Shown here: in pieces, positions 1 to 7,438 of the stretch | Numbering within the stretch: position 1 is the stretch's first letter | Layout: each line of letters opens with the position of its first letter | Assembly (NCBI GenBank): GCA_009911175.1 | Contig: QXWX01000083.1 | Coordinates: forward strand, 1 to 29,657 | DNA from: Lachnospiraceae bacterium | GTDB taxonomy: Bacteria; Bacillota_A; Clostridia; Lachnospirales; Lachnospiraceae | Length of the DNA: 29,657 nucleotides | Reading direction: 5' to 3' | Notes under the pieces: model-generated | Seen by the model: the letters and a program-made list of their open reading frames with translations, nothing else | Told to the model about the DNA's origin: nothing | The model's database searches: none | Position numbers and translations under genes: made by a program

Positions 1-80
1 GCATATGGAGAGCCGTGTGCATTGAGAGGTGCCCGCACGGTTCGGGAGGGAGCGTCCACGAGGCGCTTACCTCATGATTT
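1..80 (+). mobile_element. 3' end of a group II intron (domains V and VI)
   Basis: Bases 10-43 match the group II intron domain V consensus: GAGCCGTGTGC pairs with GCACGGTTC across a short internal hairpin. Domain VI follows: GAGG (46-49) and GAGCG (50-54) pair with CGCTT (64-68) and CCTC (70-73), leaving a single bulged adenosine at 69, as expected of the branch point. The 3' splice site should lie about 75-82; VirD4 coding sequence resumes just after it in frame. The intron body and its reverse transcriptase lie outside the window. The intron interrupts the conjugation coupling-protein gene in the sense orientation, so splicing would be needed to make VirD4. The domain V/VI fold is seen directly; the exact splice base is inferred. 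Confidence 0.88.
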
Positions 81-417
81 ATACAACACTTCCGAGAACC
101 GGGGAAAGGAAAAGACCTACGGGCTGAATTATCAGAAATTAGGCAAGGAGCTTATGACACAAGACGAGCTTTCCGTCATGGACGGCGGCAAATGTATCTT
201 GCAGGTAAGGGGCGCACGCCCCTTTTTCAGTGACAAGTTCGATATAACCAAGCACCCAAGATATAAATTCCTCTCCGATTTTGACAAGAAGAATGTATTT
301 GACATTGAGAAGTATCTAAAACGCCGCCCGGCAGTTATCAAGCCGGAAGAACCGTTCGACCTCTACGAGATTGACGGGGCAGATTTGCAGGAGGACACAG
401 ACCATGAAAAAACGTAA
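79..417 (+). CDS. virD4: VirD4/TraG type IV coupling protein, 3' exon (partial)
   Basis: From residue sequence LYNTSENRG onward this reads as the C-terminal ~110 residues of the VirD4/TraG-family coupling ATPase of Firmicute ICEs, including the tail region ELMTQDELSVMDGGKCIL and RPFFSDKFDITKHPRY. The protein links the relaxase-DNA complex to the mating channel at the membrane. The Walker motifs and membrane segments are in the 5' exon, outside the window. The reading frame stays open back through the intron end to base 22, but those codons are intron sequence, not protein. The gene overlaps the next ORF by 14 bp, as in an operon. It is split by a group II intron and is functional only if that intron splices. 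Confidence 0.85.
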   Translation, partial: LYNTSENRGKEKTYGLNYQKLGKELMTQDELSVMDGGKCILQVRGARPFFSDKFDITKHPRYKFLSDFDKKNVFDIEKYLKRRPAVIKPEEPFDLYEIDGADLQEDTDHEKT

Positions 418-574
418 CGCTGAAACAAAAGAAAAACAGCTTGAAAAATTTCTGATGAATGTTGCGGAAACCGCAGAAAACGCATTGCGGGAATACTGGC
501 AGGAACGGGACGCCGAGAACCGCATTTATGCAACGGAGTATGTCACACGCCGGGGGCTTATCCCGCAGCAGTAA
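404..574 (+). CDS. small charged conserved hypothetical protein between virD4 and maff2
   Basis: This 56-residue protein starts at an ATG preceded by GGAGG nine bases upstream and overlaps the end of virD4, so it is probably translated with it. It is very rich in Glu, Lys and Arg (MKKRNAETKEKQLEKFL...), is likely an amphipathic helix or short coiled coil, and has no signal peptide or membrane segment. I do not recognise a named family. Its place, always downstream of virD4 and before maff2 in this ICE type as far as I recall, suggests a minor conjugation role, but this is inference. Confidence 0.65.
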   Translation: MKKRNAETKEKQLEKFLMNVAETAENALREYWQERDAENRIYATEYVTRRGLIPQQ

Positions 575-593
575 CAATATTGAAACCGACAGG

Positions 594-697
594 ACAGGGG
601 AAGCTACACTTCCCCTACGCAGCTTTGCGGCAGCTACCCCTTTGTGTACTTGCCGGAAGCGGACACCCTGTAAGCAGGCTGCCCGCTTCCGGCAAGT
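594..697 (+). ncRNA. putative structured RNA element, copy 1
   Basis: This 104-nt stretch folds into three consecutive helices: AGGGGAAG/CTTCCCCT, a short hairpin around GCAGCTTTGCGGCAGC, and a 14-bp perfect stem CTTGCCGGAAGCGG/CCGCTTCCGGCAAG capped by an inner CCTG-TAAG-CAGG hairpin. A diverged copy lies at 15122-15226, with the same order of helices but changed bases on both sides of stems. That pattern points to selection on structure rather than protein. No known riboswitch class was recognised. It sits in the untranslated gap between the small ORF and maff2. It could equally act as single-stranded DNA during transfer. Confidence 0.5.
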
Positions 698-772
698 CTA
701 AGAAAAAGCACCGCCCGCAACGGAAAGGAGGGGAAAAGCCTATCAGAAACGTAAACACCGGGTACATGGTTC

Positions 773-873
773 GTGCGCCCACCAGAGGGCGCACCACCCC
801 TTTACAACTGAATACCGCCACGCCGCAGCACCTACGCAGCGTGGGGACAGCCGCCAAGACTGGCGGCTTTTTT
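773..873 (+). terminator. hairpin leader and intrinsic terminator/attenuator upstream of maff2
   Basis: A strong hairpin GTGCGCCC (773-780)/GGGCGCAC (787-794) is followed by CCTTTACAACTGAATACC, a second stem CCACGC (818-823)/GCGTGG (839-844), then a terminator GCCGCCA (850-856)/TGGCGGC (861-867) with six Ts (868-873). Placed inside the transfer operon just before maff2, it could attenuate downstream transcription. The same order of parts occurs at 16203-16298 before the second relaxase. Apart from these structures and the element at 594-697, nothing else is seen in the gap 575-927. Confidence 0.7.
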
Positions 874-927
874 CATACCCAGAAACCATTTTCCAAGCCG
901 CAGGAAACGGCAGAAAGCGAGGGCTAT

Positions 928-1068
928 ATGGCATTTTTTAACAGCGCAGTAAACGTATTGCAGACACTTGTTATCGCATTGGGCGCAGGTCTGGGCGTAT
1001 GGGGCGTTATCAATCTCTTAGAGGGTTACGGCAACGACAATCCGGGGGCGAATGCTCATGTACGGTAA
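928..1068 (+). pseudogene. maff2: Maff2-family membrane protein, 5' half (split by insertion)
   Basis: The ATG at 928 follows GAGGG and begins MAFFNSAVNVLQTLVI, the start of the small Maff2 family of ICE membrane proteins, with one hydrophobic helix and the conserved stretch GVINLLEGYGNDNPG. After that motif the sequence stops matching the family, and a stop follows at 1066-1068. The missing second half is found intact 21 kb away at 22159-22242. Maff2 normally lies between virD4 and the TrbL-like protein, exactly as here once the insert is removed. Homology breaks near 1048-1057. The remaining protein would lack the second membrane helix. Confidence 0.85.
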
Positions 1069-1162
1069 AGAAGCAAGCAACCGAAAACAAGAGATAGACC
1101 GCCAGCACCACACTATTCCGAACCAAAGAAGCCAAAGACCAAAAGACAAGCATTATGGAAAT

Positions 1163-1287
1163 GTGCATAACAGGCTATTCCGTCATGGATAACTCTATTC
1201 ACAGCACATGGAAAAGCGAAAGAGCCGCTTTCCCACGTCCTGCAAACAGAGTTACCCACAACTCCATAAGACAGCCAGTTATACACA
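1163..1287 (+). other. cluster of DnaA-box-like 9-mers, possible replication origin
   Basis: Four near matches to the DnaA box TTATCCACA occur within 125 bp: TTATGCACA (complement of 1163-1171), TTATCCATG (complement of 1184-1192), TTACCCACA (1252-1260) and TTATACACA (1279-1287). Two are on each strand. An AT-rich stretch (about 1329-1366) follows. Together this resembles a host-DnaA-dependent origin. No other function is seen in the 370-bp gap between the maff2 break and blaI. The matches are direct; origin function is inferred. Confidence 0.4.
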
Positions 1288-1366
1288 TTCCCACAATGCC
1301 GACTACTACGGAATCCCCCCTGTCTTTCATATCTTTTTAAAAATTCTTAAATTTTCATTAAGGGTA

Positions 1367-1423
1367 TTGCATTGTCACCTACAAAGCGTTAAGATATATA
1401 CATACCCACAAGGCGTTAAGATA
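1367..1423 (+). promoter_or_regulatory. blaI-blaR1 promoter with paired operator-like repeats
   Basis: TTGCAT (1367-1372), a 17-bp spacer and TAAGAT (1390-1395) form a likely sigma-A promoter; TTGTCA (1372-1377) with TATATA is an overlapping alternative. Two 16-bp direct repeats differing at one base, ACAAAGCGTTAAGATA (1381-1396) and ACAAGGCGTTAAGATA (1408-1423), cover the -10 region and the sequence just before the blaI ribosome binding site. Their position is that of autoregulatory operators for the BlaI-family repressor, although they are not the TACANNTGTA-type BlaI box. Confidence 0.6.
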
Positions 1424-1436
1424 AAAGGAGGACAAA

Positions 1437-1811
1437 ATGGCACAGCAAATTTCTGAATCCGAATTGGTACTAATGAAAATCATCTGGAAGAATGGAGGGG
1501 CAGCTTTATACTCCCTCATCATGGAGGAATTGGAAAAAGATAAAAACGAATGGAAGAACAACACCGTACTCACGCTGCTTTCCCGTTTAGGAGAAAAAAA
1601 GTTCTTGAAAGTCAAAAAAATCGGCAGGAAAAATGAGTATGTGGCTACGGTAACAGAAGCTGAATACCAGACCATGCAGACCCACAGCTTTCTTGATAAA
1701 GTCTATGGCGGGAATGTGAAAAACTTAGTATCAACCTTGTTGCGGCAGGATATTCTTTCGGCAGACGAATTGAAAGAGATTGAAACATTTTGGAGAGAAG
1801 AAAATGAGTGA
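1437..1811 (+). CDS. blaI: BlaI/MecI/CopY-family winged-helix repressor
   Basis: A 124-residue protein with the BlaI/MecI pattern: ISESELVLMKIIWKNGG opening helix, a winged helix-turn-helix (about residues 5-75, including TVLTLLSRLGEKKFL), and a C-terminal dimerization part ending in KEIETFWREE. AAGGAGG precedes the ATG by seven bases. It overlaps the next gene, a BlaR1-type sensor protease, and is expected to repress this operon until the sensor cleaves it. The direct repeats at 1381-1423 are the likely operators. What else it controls is not evident: no beta-lactamase or other resistance gene lies nearby. Confidence 0.9.
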   Translation: MAQQISESELVLMKIIWKNGGAALYSLIMEELEKDKNEWKNNTVLTLLSRLGEKKFLKVKKIGRKNEYVATVTEAEYQTMQTHSFLDKVYGGNVKNLVSTLLRQDILSADELKEIETFWREENE

Positions 1812-3768
1812 ATTTATAAAAATATTATTGTCGCTGTCTGTTTCCGGCGCACTGGTACTGCTTCTCATTTTGGGATTGAAGCCGCTGTATAAAAACAAAT
1901 TCAGTAAGCGTTGGCAGTATTATATCTGGATAGTTGTTGCTTTGCGTTTTCTGCTTCCCTTTACTCCCGACACTACGATTATTGGAAGTCTGTTTGAAAA
2001 ATTCGACACAACAGCAATAACAAATGAAATCCCTACAAACCCCAATGTACCCGTTCCCGCAGATACGGGTAACAACAAAGCAGAGCCGATACAGCCAAAC
2101 CGGGAAATAACCACCGCTACCATGCGTGAGCCAGTTGACAAATATGTCTACCTGTTTTTTATCTGGTCAGCATTGACACTGGTTTTATTTGTCCGCAAAG
2201 TAACGGTTTATCAAGGCTTTATTCAATACATCAAAGCAGGAAATAAAGAAGTATCAGATATAAAAATCTTGAATCTGCTATCTGATTGTGAAGAAAAACT
2301 GAAAATTAAGACAAGGGTAGAATTATCCGGTAATCCGCTGCTTGCTTCCCCTATGCTGATTGGTTTCTTTCGACCAAGAATCATTTTGCCCGTTGGCGAA
2401 TGGGAAGATAAAGAGTTGTCTTATATCTTTGTGCATGAGCTGATTCACTACAAGCAGAGGGATATGTTTTATAAATGGCTGATACAGATTGTTGTGTGCG
2501 TCCATTGGTTCAATCCTTTTGTATATCTGCTGGAAAAGGAAGTGAATAAATCTTGTGAATTGTCATGTGATGAAAAAGTCATATCTGTACTTGACGATAC
2601 CGCAAGACGTGAGTATGGAGATATACTAATTTCCTTTTTGAAGTCAAACAATCTCTACAAAAGTTCTTTAGCGTCCGTCACTTTGACAGAGGGAGCAGAA
2701 CAGTTAAAAGAAAGGTTAGGTGCGATTATGAAATTTAGGAAAAAATCAAAAGTGATTATTGCCATTACTGTTATTTTCACGGTTGCCGTTTGTATTTGCT
2801 TTTTTGCAACTGGTGCATACGCCGCCCCCTCTATTGCTAATGAAAAGAAATCATTCATGGAAGCTGCCACAGATATTTTTGGAAACGATGAAGAAAAAAA
2901 ACAATTTACTGAAATTATTTCAGCTTCTGGTGAGATGATTGGTATCATTGACAATAATAAAGAAATAGAAAGGTTCGTAAAACAACTGGATATTAAATCT
3001 TGGAATTATATGGAACAGTTGCCAGAAGATATAGACTTGGTATATAGCTATATATCATATGAGGTAATTGATGAACCTATATTTTTACAGGATGGAATAC
3101 CGTTAGTTAATAAGAGTACCTTAGAATTTTATATTTCCAGTAAAGGTGAATATATTATACGAGATTATAATCAAGAAATAGAAACAATAGCCAGAATATC
3201 AGAAAAGGCGGGACGCTTTCTCAATGCGCCAGAAGATTTAGAGCTAAATAAGAATATAACAGCGAAGGACATACTGGATGGGTGGGGACTTGATTTTTAT
3301 GTGCCAAATAGTGATATTGAAAGTGATATTGAAAAAATAATAGAAACTGCCCGATATTATCAAGGAAAAACATCATTTACAGAAAAGGAACTGCGCAAGA
3401 CTTCTAAAGAGCAGAAGATACAGTTTTACGGAGCAGACCAAAATACGTTGCTGAATGAAATAGACGATATTTCTGAAATAGCGCAATATCTAAACGGGTT
3501 GGCTCTGGATCAGTGGGAATATGCAGATAATGCACCAAAACCCGGAGAAGTTGAATGTCAAATTGTTAGATTTATGTTATCAAGGGATAATAAAAAAGAG
3601 TTAAAAGAAATGGATACCCAGATACTTTATAAAAGCGATGGTAATTACTACATTGAGGAAATAATTCCGGGTGAATATAGTGATCGGGGAGATATTATAA
3701 CACATTATCAAGTGTCAGAGGAGATAGCAAAATACATTTTATCATATATAGAAATTGCATCAAATTGA
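1804..3768 (+). CDS. blaR1: BlaR1/MecR1-type M56 membrane metalloprotease sensor
   Basis: The ATG at 1804 overlaps the end of blaI. The 654-residue protein has membrane segments near residues 8-24, 38-53, 113-132 and 317-338. The M56 zinc protease motif HELIH lies at residues 211-215, followed by the SCELSCDEKVI zinc-ligand region. In the family, signal binding outside triggers cleavage of the BlaI repressor. The extracellular part (about residues 345-654) does not resemble a penicillin-binding domain; it shows two related ~100-residue modules (about 373-480 and 545-650), each with an I..aLxxxxW.Y core, a (F)YxSxGxYxI strand and a final helix. The second half is notably AT-rich. The ligand is therefore unknown; a beta-lactam sensor is unlikely. 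Confidence 0.85.
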   Translation: MSEFIKILLSLSVSGALVLLLILGLKPLYKNKFSKRWQYYIWIVVALRFLLPFTPDTTIIGSLFEKFDTTAITNEIPTNPNVPVPADTGNNKAEPIQPNREITTATMREPVDKYVYLFFIWSALTLVLFVRKVTVYQGFIQYIKAGNKEVSDIKILNLLSDCEEKLKIKTRVELSGNPLLASPMLIGFFRPRIILPVGEWEDKELSYIFVHELIHYKQRDMFYKWLIQIVVCVHWFNPFVYLLEKEVNKSCELSCDEKVISVLDDTARREYGDILISFLKSNNLYKSSLASVTLTEGAEQLKERLGAIMKFRKKSKVIIAITVIFTVAVCICFFATGAYAAPSIANEKKSFMEAATDIFGNDEEKKQFTEIISASGEMIGIIDNNKEIERFVKQLDIKSWNYMEQLPEDIDLVYSYISYEVIDEPIFLQDGIPLVNKSTLEFYISSKGEYIIRDYNQEIETIARISEKAGRFLNAPEDLELNKNITAKDILDGWGLDFYVPNSDIESDIEKIIETARYYQGKTSFTEKELRKTSKEQKIQFYGADQNTLLNEIDDISEIAQYLNGLALDQWEYADNAPKPGEVECQIVRFMLSRDNKKELKEMDTQILYKSDGNYYIEEIIPGEYSDRGDIITHYQVSEEIAKYILSYIEIASN

Positions 3769-3822
3769 AGCAATAGTTTGTGCATTTCTATTTTTCCAGT
3801 GGTAGTCAAGGGGGGATTTCTC

Positions 3823-4266
3823 ATGACTTGTACAGAAGCATACAAGGAGCATATCGAATACACATTTAACGCCTTTTGCAGAGTAGTCATACGCTATGCT
3901 GCTATCAACGCATGGCGTGACAGGGATAAACGGCGGCTGAGGGAAATATCCTTTGAATACCTCACAGAAGAAAAGTTTTACCCGTTCAGTACGTCAGATA
4001 AATATTTTACAGACCCCTACAAGCAATACCCAATCACTATATGCGGTCAGAGAGTTATCCTCTCAAATGGAGAGCTTGCCGAAGCCTTGTCCTCTCTGCC
4101 GGAGAAAAAGAGGGAAATCATTTACCTTTATTTTTTCGGACATTACACACAGCAGGAAATCGGGGAATTATACGGACGCTGCCGGAGTACGGCGTGGCAT
4201 CACATACACAGTGCTTTGCAAATGCTGTATGAAGAAATGGAGGTGCTTTTTCGTGAGGAATCCTAA
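3823..4266 (+). CDS. sigma-70-like / helix-turn-helix transcription factor of mobile elements
   Basis: I take the ATG at 3823, preceded by AAGGGGGG, over an upstream in-frame start that lacks a binding site. The 147-residue protein ends in a sigma-70 region 4-like helix-turn-helix: LSSLPEKKREIIYLYFFGHYTQQEIGELYGRCRSTAWHHI, at about residues 87-127. The N-terminal half lacks a clear region 2. Such proteins pair with a small HTH_16 protein in Tn916/Tn1549-type elements and control excision or transfer genes. The following gene overlaps it by 14 bp, matching this pairing. Confidence 0.75.
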   Translation: MTCTEAYKEHIEYTFNAFCRVVIRYAAINAWRDRDKRRLREISFEYLTEEKFYPFSTSDKYFTDPYKQYPITICGQRVILSNGELAEALSSLPEKKREIIYLYFFGHYTQQEIGELYGRCRSTAWHHIHSALQMLYEEMEVLFREES

Positions 4267-4477
4267 ACTTGTACCGTATGAAACCATTATCCGAGCGACC
4301 AGCGGAGAGCCGGAAGCCGTTGACGAAGTTTTACGGCATTACAGCAAGCGAATCCGAATTGCTTCCCTTGAAAACGGACAGGTCAACAAAGACACAGAGG
4401 ACAACATCAAACGGCGGCTTATCGCTGCCCTGTTCCAGTTCCGCTTTGATGAACAGCCATACTCCAAAACTGAATAA
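4253..4477 (+). CDS. HTH_16-type small helix-turn-helix protein
   Basis: A GTG start with AGGAGG-like sequence (TGGAGGTG) about eight bases before it gives a 74-residue protein: MRNPKLVPYETIIRATSGE, then a helical middle and LIAALFQFRF. This is the pattern of the small HTH domain protein that follows the sigma-like gene in Firmicute conjugative elements. It probably acts with that protein as a regulator. It overlaps the sigma-like gene and is followed within 30 bp by an intrinsic terminator, so it closes this operon. Confidence 0.75.
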   Translation: MRNPKLVPYETIIRATSGEPEAVDEVLRHYSKRIRIASLENGQVNKDTEDNIKRRLIAALFQFRFDEQPYSKTE

Positions 4478-4506
4478 CCGCCGCCACATAGAACGGCACA
4501 CCAAGA

Positions 4507-4538
4507 CAGGAAATCATAAAAAGGTTTCCTGTTTTTTT
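4507..4538 (+). terminator. intrinsic terminator after the sigma/HTH pair
   Basis: CAGGAAA (4507-4513) pairs with TTTCCTG (4525-4531) and is followed by seven Ts. It is preceded by ACTGAATAACCGCCGCCACA, a sequence that recurs before the terminator at 16266-16298. Confidence 0.8.
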
Positions 4539-4692
4539 GCGTTTATTTTTGGCATTTTTGAAAAACCGCCGTATTGCCCCACGAAAAGGGAAACATGACA
4601 CGCTCTTTGTTTGGCAGTTTTCAATTTTCGGTGGTGTGGGGAATGAAAGGAAAATGAAGAAATTTTTCAAAATTCCCGCCTATTTGGGCTTG

Positions 4693-4787
4693 TGTGGTTT
4701 TGTAAGGAATGAGGGGAAATTTCCGCAAATCAACGTCCATTTTGCATTTTGTGGGTTTGTAGGTATTAGGGGGAGAAATGTTTCCGC
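4693..4787 (+). repeat. imperfect direct repeats upstream of the mobilization genes
   Basis: Two ~36-bp imperfect direct repeats lie at 4693-4727 and 4750-4787. Both start TGTGG(T/G)TTTGTA, pass through an AGGGG core and end in TTTCCGCA; the first contains the palindrome GGAAATTTCC. They lie in the 586-bp non-coding gap (4478-5063) before mobC. They could be binding sites for mobilization or replication proteins. A terminator, these repeats and the oriT-like hairpins are all that I see in this gap. Confidence 0.4.
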
Positions 4788-4924
4788 AGCTTTGGCAGAA
4801 TCCCCGCCCCGTCCGTCGAGGGTATCAGAAAATTCCATAAGATATTTTCGCCGGAACGCAACAAACCAGCCGCCAATAGCCGGATAGTAAGCGAACAGAC
4901 CACACAGCGCAGTTTCTTAGAGCA

Positions 4925-5027
4925 AGATTCTACCACAGTACCAAATTTCGCCTACCAGCTCATTTTGTCCTATGGGAATCTTGTTGGGGTTGCCACCCCA
5001 AGCCCGCCTTTTTGCGGCTTGCGCCGC
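4925..5027 (+). other. oriT: putative origin of transfer (oriT) of the first mobilizable element
   Basis: Directly upstream of mobC-mobA lie two compact hairpins: TTGGGGT (4984-4990)/ACCCCAA (4995-5001) with a TGCC loop, and GCGGC (5014-5018)/GCCGC (5023-5027) with a TTGC loop. Inverted repeats just before the MobC/relaxase genes are the usual oriT arrangement of MOBP systems. The nick position cannot be assigned from this sequence. The second hairpin, followed by TTGAAAAAA, could also act as a weak terminator. Confidence 0.5.
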
Positions 5028-5063
5028 TTGAAAAAATCCACCCACGAAAGGAGGTTCACAGCC

Positions 5064-5459
5064 ATGAAAAAATACAACACGCCCCACCGCCACCGGGTAA
5101 TCAAGACACGCTTGACCGAGGAAGAATACGCCGGGTTTTCCGAGCGTGTCACCCTCTGCAAAATGAGCCAAGCCGAGTTTATCCGGCAAGCCCTTATCAA
5201 ATCAAGCATACGCCCGGTCATTACCGTTTCCCCGGTCAATGATGAATTACTCTCTGCCGTTGGAAAACTCACAGCCGAATACGGGAAAATTGGCGGCAAC
5301 TTGAACCAGATTGCCCGCTGTCTGAACGAGTACGGCGCACCCTATAACTCCCTCTCAAAAGAGGTACGAGCCGCCACAGCGGAGCTTGCCGCCTTGAAGT
5401 TTGAAGTCTTGCAGAAAGTAGGTGAAGCCGTTGGCAACATTCAAACATATCAGCTCTAA
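5064..5459 (+). CDS. mobC: MobC-type relaxosome accessory protein
   Basis: The ATG at 5064 follows AAAGGAGG. The 131-residue protein begins with a ribbon-helix-helix-like part (IKTRLTEEEYAGFSERVTLCKMSQAEFIRQAL) and carries the MobC signature GGNLNQIARCLNEYG at about residues 77-91. MobC proteins bind oriT and help the relaxase open and nick the strand. The relaxase gene starts inside its 3' end (29-bp overlap), so the two are translated together. Confidence 0.9.
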   Translation: MKKYNTPHRHRVIKTRLTEEEYAGFSERVTLCKMSQAEFIRQALIKSSIRPVITVSPVNDELLSAVGKLTAEYGKIGGNLNQIARCLNEYGAPYNSLSKEVRAATAELAALKFEVLQKVGEAVGNIQTYQL

Positions 5460-7062
5460 AAATGCCGACTATGGAGCTGCCGAGCAGTACCTAACTTTTG
5501 AGCATGACGAATTTACCATGAAACCCACGCTTGATAAAAATGGGCGGCTTGTTCTCCGGGGCGATTACCGCATTTCTTCTCTGAATTGCGGTGATGAAGA
5601 TTTTGCAATCGCCTGTATGCGTTCCAATCTCCGATACGGCAAGAACCAGAAACGGGAGGACGTGAAAAGCCACCATTATATTATCAGCTTTGACCCCCGT
5701 GACGCACCAGACAACGGCTTGACCGTAGACCGGGCGCAAGCGTTGGGCGAGGAATTTTGCAAGACGCATTTTCCCGGACACCAAGCCCTTGTATGCACCC
5801 ACCCGGACGGGCATAACCACAGCGGCAACATTCATGTGCATATCGTCATAAACAGCTTGCGGATTGCCGAAGTGCCGCTATTGCCCTACATGGAAAGACC
5901 AGCGGACACAAGGGAGGGCTGCAAGCACCGCTGCACGGACGCTGCTATGGAGTATTTCAAAGCGGAAGTCATGGAGATGTGCCACCGGGAAAACCTCTAT
6001 CAGATTGATTTATTGCATGGGAGCAAAAACCGTGTTACCGAGCGTGAGTATTGGGCGAAACGGAAAGGACAAGCTGCGCTGGATAAAGAAAATGCTTCCC
6101 TTGCCGCCACAGGAGAGCCGCCCAAACAGACCAAGTTTGAAACGGACAAGGAGAAGCTACGGCGCACGATCCGCGCCGCCCTGTCCTCTGCTATCTCTTT
6201 TGAGGACTTCTCCGGGAAGCTGCTACAACAGGGCGTGACCGTCAAGGAGAGCCGGGGGAGGTTGTCGTATCTCACGCCGGACAGGACGAAGCCAATCACC
6301 GCCCGGAAACTGGGTGATGATTTTGACCGTGCCGCCGTACTGGAAACACTCACCCAAAACGCACAGAACGCCGCCAGAGCCGCCGTAAAGCCCCTACCCA
6401 AACAGGAACACCCCCGCAGCATAAAAGACCGTTTACAGCGCAACAAAGCCGCCATAAACGCCCCGAAAAGTGACGGAGTACAACGCATGGTAGACATAGC
6501 CGCCAAGAGAGCCGAGGGCAAAGGGAAAGGCTACGAGAAGTGGGCGAGTTTGCACAATCTGAAGCAAATGGCGGCGACCATGAGCATTTACGAGGAATCT
6601 GGCTTTTCTTCCCCGGAAGAACTGGAAGCCGCCCTTGCCGCCGCCAGCGCAGAGCTGTCAAACGTCCATGCGGAACTGAAAGCCGTGGAAAGCACTTTGC
6701 GGGAAAAAAAGGACTTGCAGAAACAGCTATTGGCGTACATCAAGACCAAGCCAGCCCGTGACGGATTGCGGGCGCAGAAAACCGAGAAAGCCCGGAGAGC
6801 CTACCGGGAGCAGCACGAAAGCGAGTTTATCATTTCCGAATCTGCCGCCCGGTATTTCAAGGCACAGGGAATCCAAAAGCTGCCAGCAACCAAAGCATTA
6901 CAGACCGAGATTGAGCAGCTTACCAAAGAGAAAAATGCCCTTTACAACGAGTACCGGGAGAAGAAAGAGAACGTCCGGGAATTGCAGACCGTAAAGGGCA
7001 ACCTTGACAAAATATTGCGCCGGGAGCCGGAACGGGGAAAGGGGCGGGAAAATGAACGGTAA
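5431..7062 (+). CDS. mobA: MOBP-type relaxase (MobA/VirD2 family)
   Basis: I place the start at the TTG at 5431, giving (M)ATFKHISSKN, because this matches how family members begin and AGGTGA lies just upstream; an in-frame ATG at 5422 is possible. The 543-residue protein has the relaxase core in the first ~250 residues: HHYIISF from residue 81 and the metal-binding histidines H128, H130, H135 and H137 in HNHSGNIHVHIVIN. The probable catalytic tyrosine is one of the N-terminal tyrosines (DYGAAEQYL). The rest is helical and charged with coiled coil near the end. It should nick oriT and pilot the single strand into a conjugative channel supplied by an ICE. Confidence 0.9.
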   Translation: MATFKHISSKNADYGAAEQYLTFEHDEFTMKPTLDKNGRLVLRGDYRISSLNCGDEDFAIACMRSNLRYGKNQKREDVKSHHYIISFDPRDAPDNGLTVDRAQALGEEFCKTHFPGHQALVCTHPDGHNHSGNIHVHIVINSLRIAEVPLLPYMERPADTREGCKHRCTDAAMEYFKAEVMEMCHRENLYQIDLLHGSKNRVTEREYWAKRKGQAALDKENASLAATGEPPKQTKFETDKEKLRRTIRAALSSAISFEDFSGKLLQQGVTVKESRGRLSYLTPDRTKPITARKLGDDFDRAAVLETLTQNAQNAARAAVKPLPKQEHPRSIKDRLQRNKAAINAPKSDGVQRMVDIAAKRAEGKGKGYEKWASLHNLKQMAATMSIYEESGFSSPEELEAALAAASAELSNVHAELKAVESTLREKKDLQKQLLAYIKTKPARDGLRAQKTEKARRAYREQHESEFIISESAARYFKAQGIQKLPATKALQTEIEQLTKEKNALYNEYREKKENVRELQTVKGNLDKILRREPERGKGRENER

Positions 7063-7438
7063 ACGCCCCTACATGGACTACCCACAGTACAGAGCCGCCC
7101 GCCGTCTTGTGCATGAGTGTTGCAACTACGATAACGGCAACTGTATCTTGCTGGATAACGGCGAGCCTTGCGTATGCGTCCAGAGTATCAGCTATTCGCT
7201 TATCTGCCGCTGGTTTCGGATAGCCGTGCTGCCATTGGACGGGAAACTGGAAGCCGCCCTACTCCACCGGGCAGACAGGAAACGCTGTACCGAGTGCGGC
7301 GGGTATTTTCTCCCCAAGTCAAACCGGGGGAAATACTGCCCGGATTGCGCCGGACGCATGAAAAGAATCAAAGCTACACAGCGCAAGCGGAAACAGAGGG
7401 ATAAATGTCACGCTTTAGGATATTCCAGACCCCCGTAA
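7052..7438 (+). CDS. cysteine-rich VLP domain protein
   Basis: The ATG at 7052 overlaps the relaxase stop. The 128-residue protein has an N-terminal cysteine group (CCNYDNGNCILLDNGEPCVC), the central RIAVLPLDG stretch, and a C-terminal zinc-ribbon-like CTECGGYF...YCPDC motif followed by a basic tail (RKRKQR). This is the Cys-rich VLP family found beside relaxases in Firmicute mobile elements; its function is unknown, but zinc and nucleic-acid binding are likely. It belongs to the mobC-mobA-replication operon. Confidence 0.8.
   Translation: MNGKRPYMDYPQYRAARRLVHECCNYDNGNCILLDNGEPCVCVQSISYSLICRWFRIAVLPLDGKLEAALLHRADRKRCTECGGYFLPKSNRGKYCPDCAGRMKRIKATQRKRKQRDKCHALGYSRPP

Noticed and set aside
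1048..1062. Exact att core of the maff2 insertion
   Set aside because: I tried every dinucleotide shared by the left (near 1048-1062) and right (22143-22162) junctions; none restored a convincing Maff2 reading, so I give only approximate ends.
580..1068. A 162-residue open frame that would extend Maff2 upstream
   Set aside because: The upstream part runs through strong hairpins and a terminator and has no family-like sequence; Maff2 proteins start at MAFFN (928) with their own ribosome binding site.
1437..3768. A beta-lactam resistance operon
   Set aside because: Only the BlaI/BlaR1-type regulators are present; there is no beta-lactamase or PBP2a gene, and the sensor domain does not look penicillin-binding.
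4537..4887. A 116-residue open frame in the gap before the first oriT
   Set aside because: Low-complexity translation with no recognisable motif, lying over direct repeats and following a terminator.
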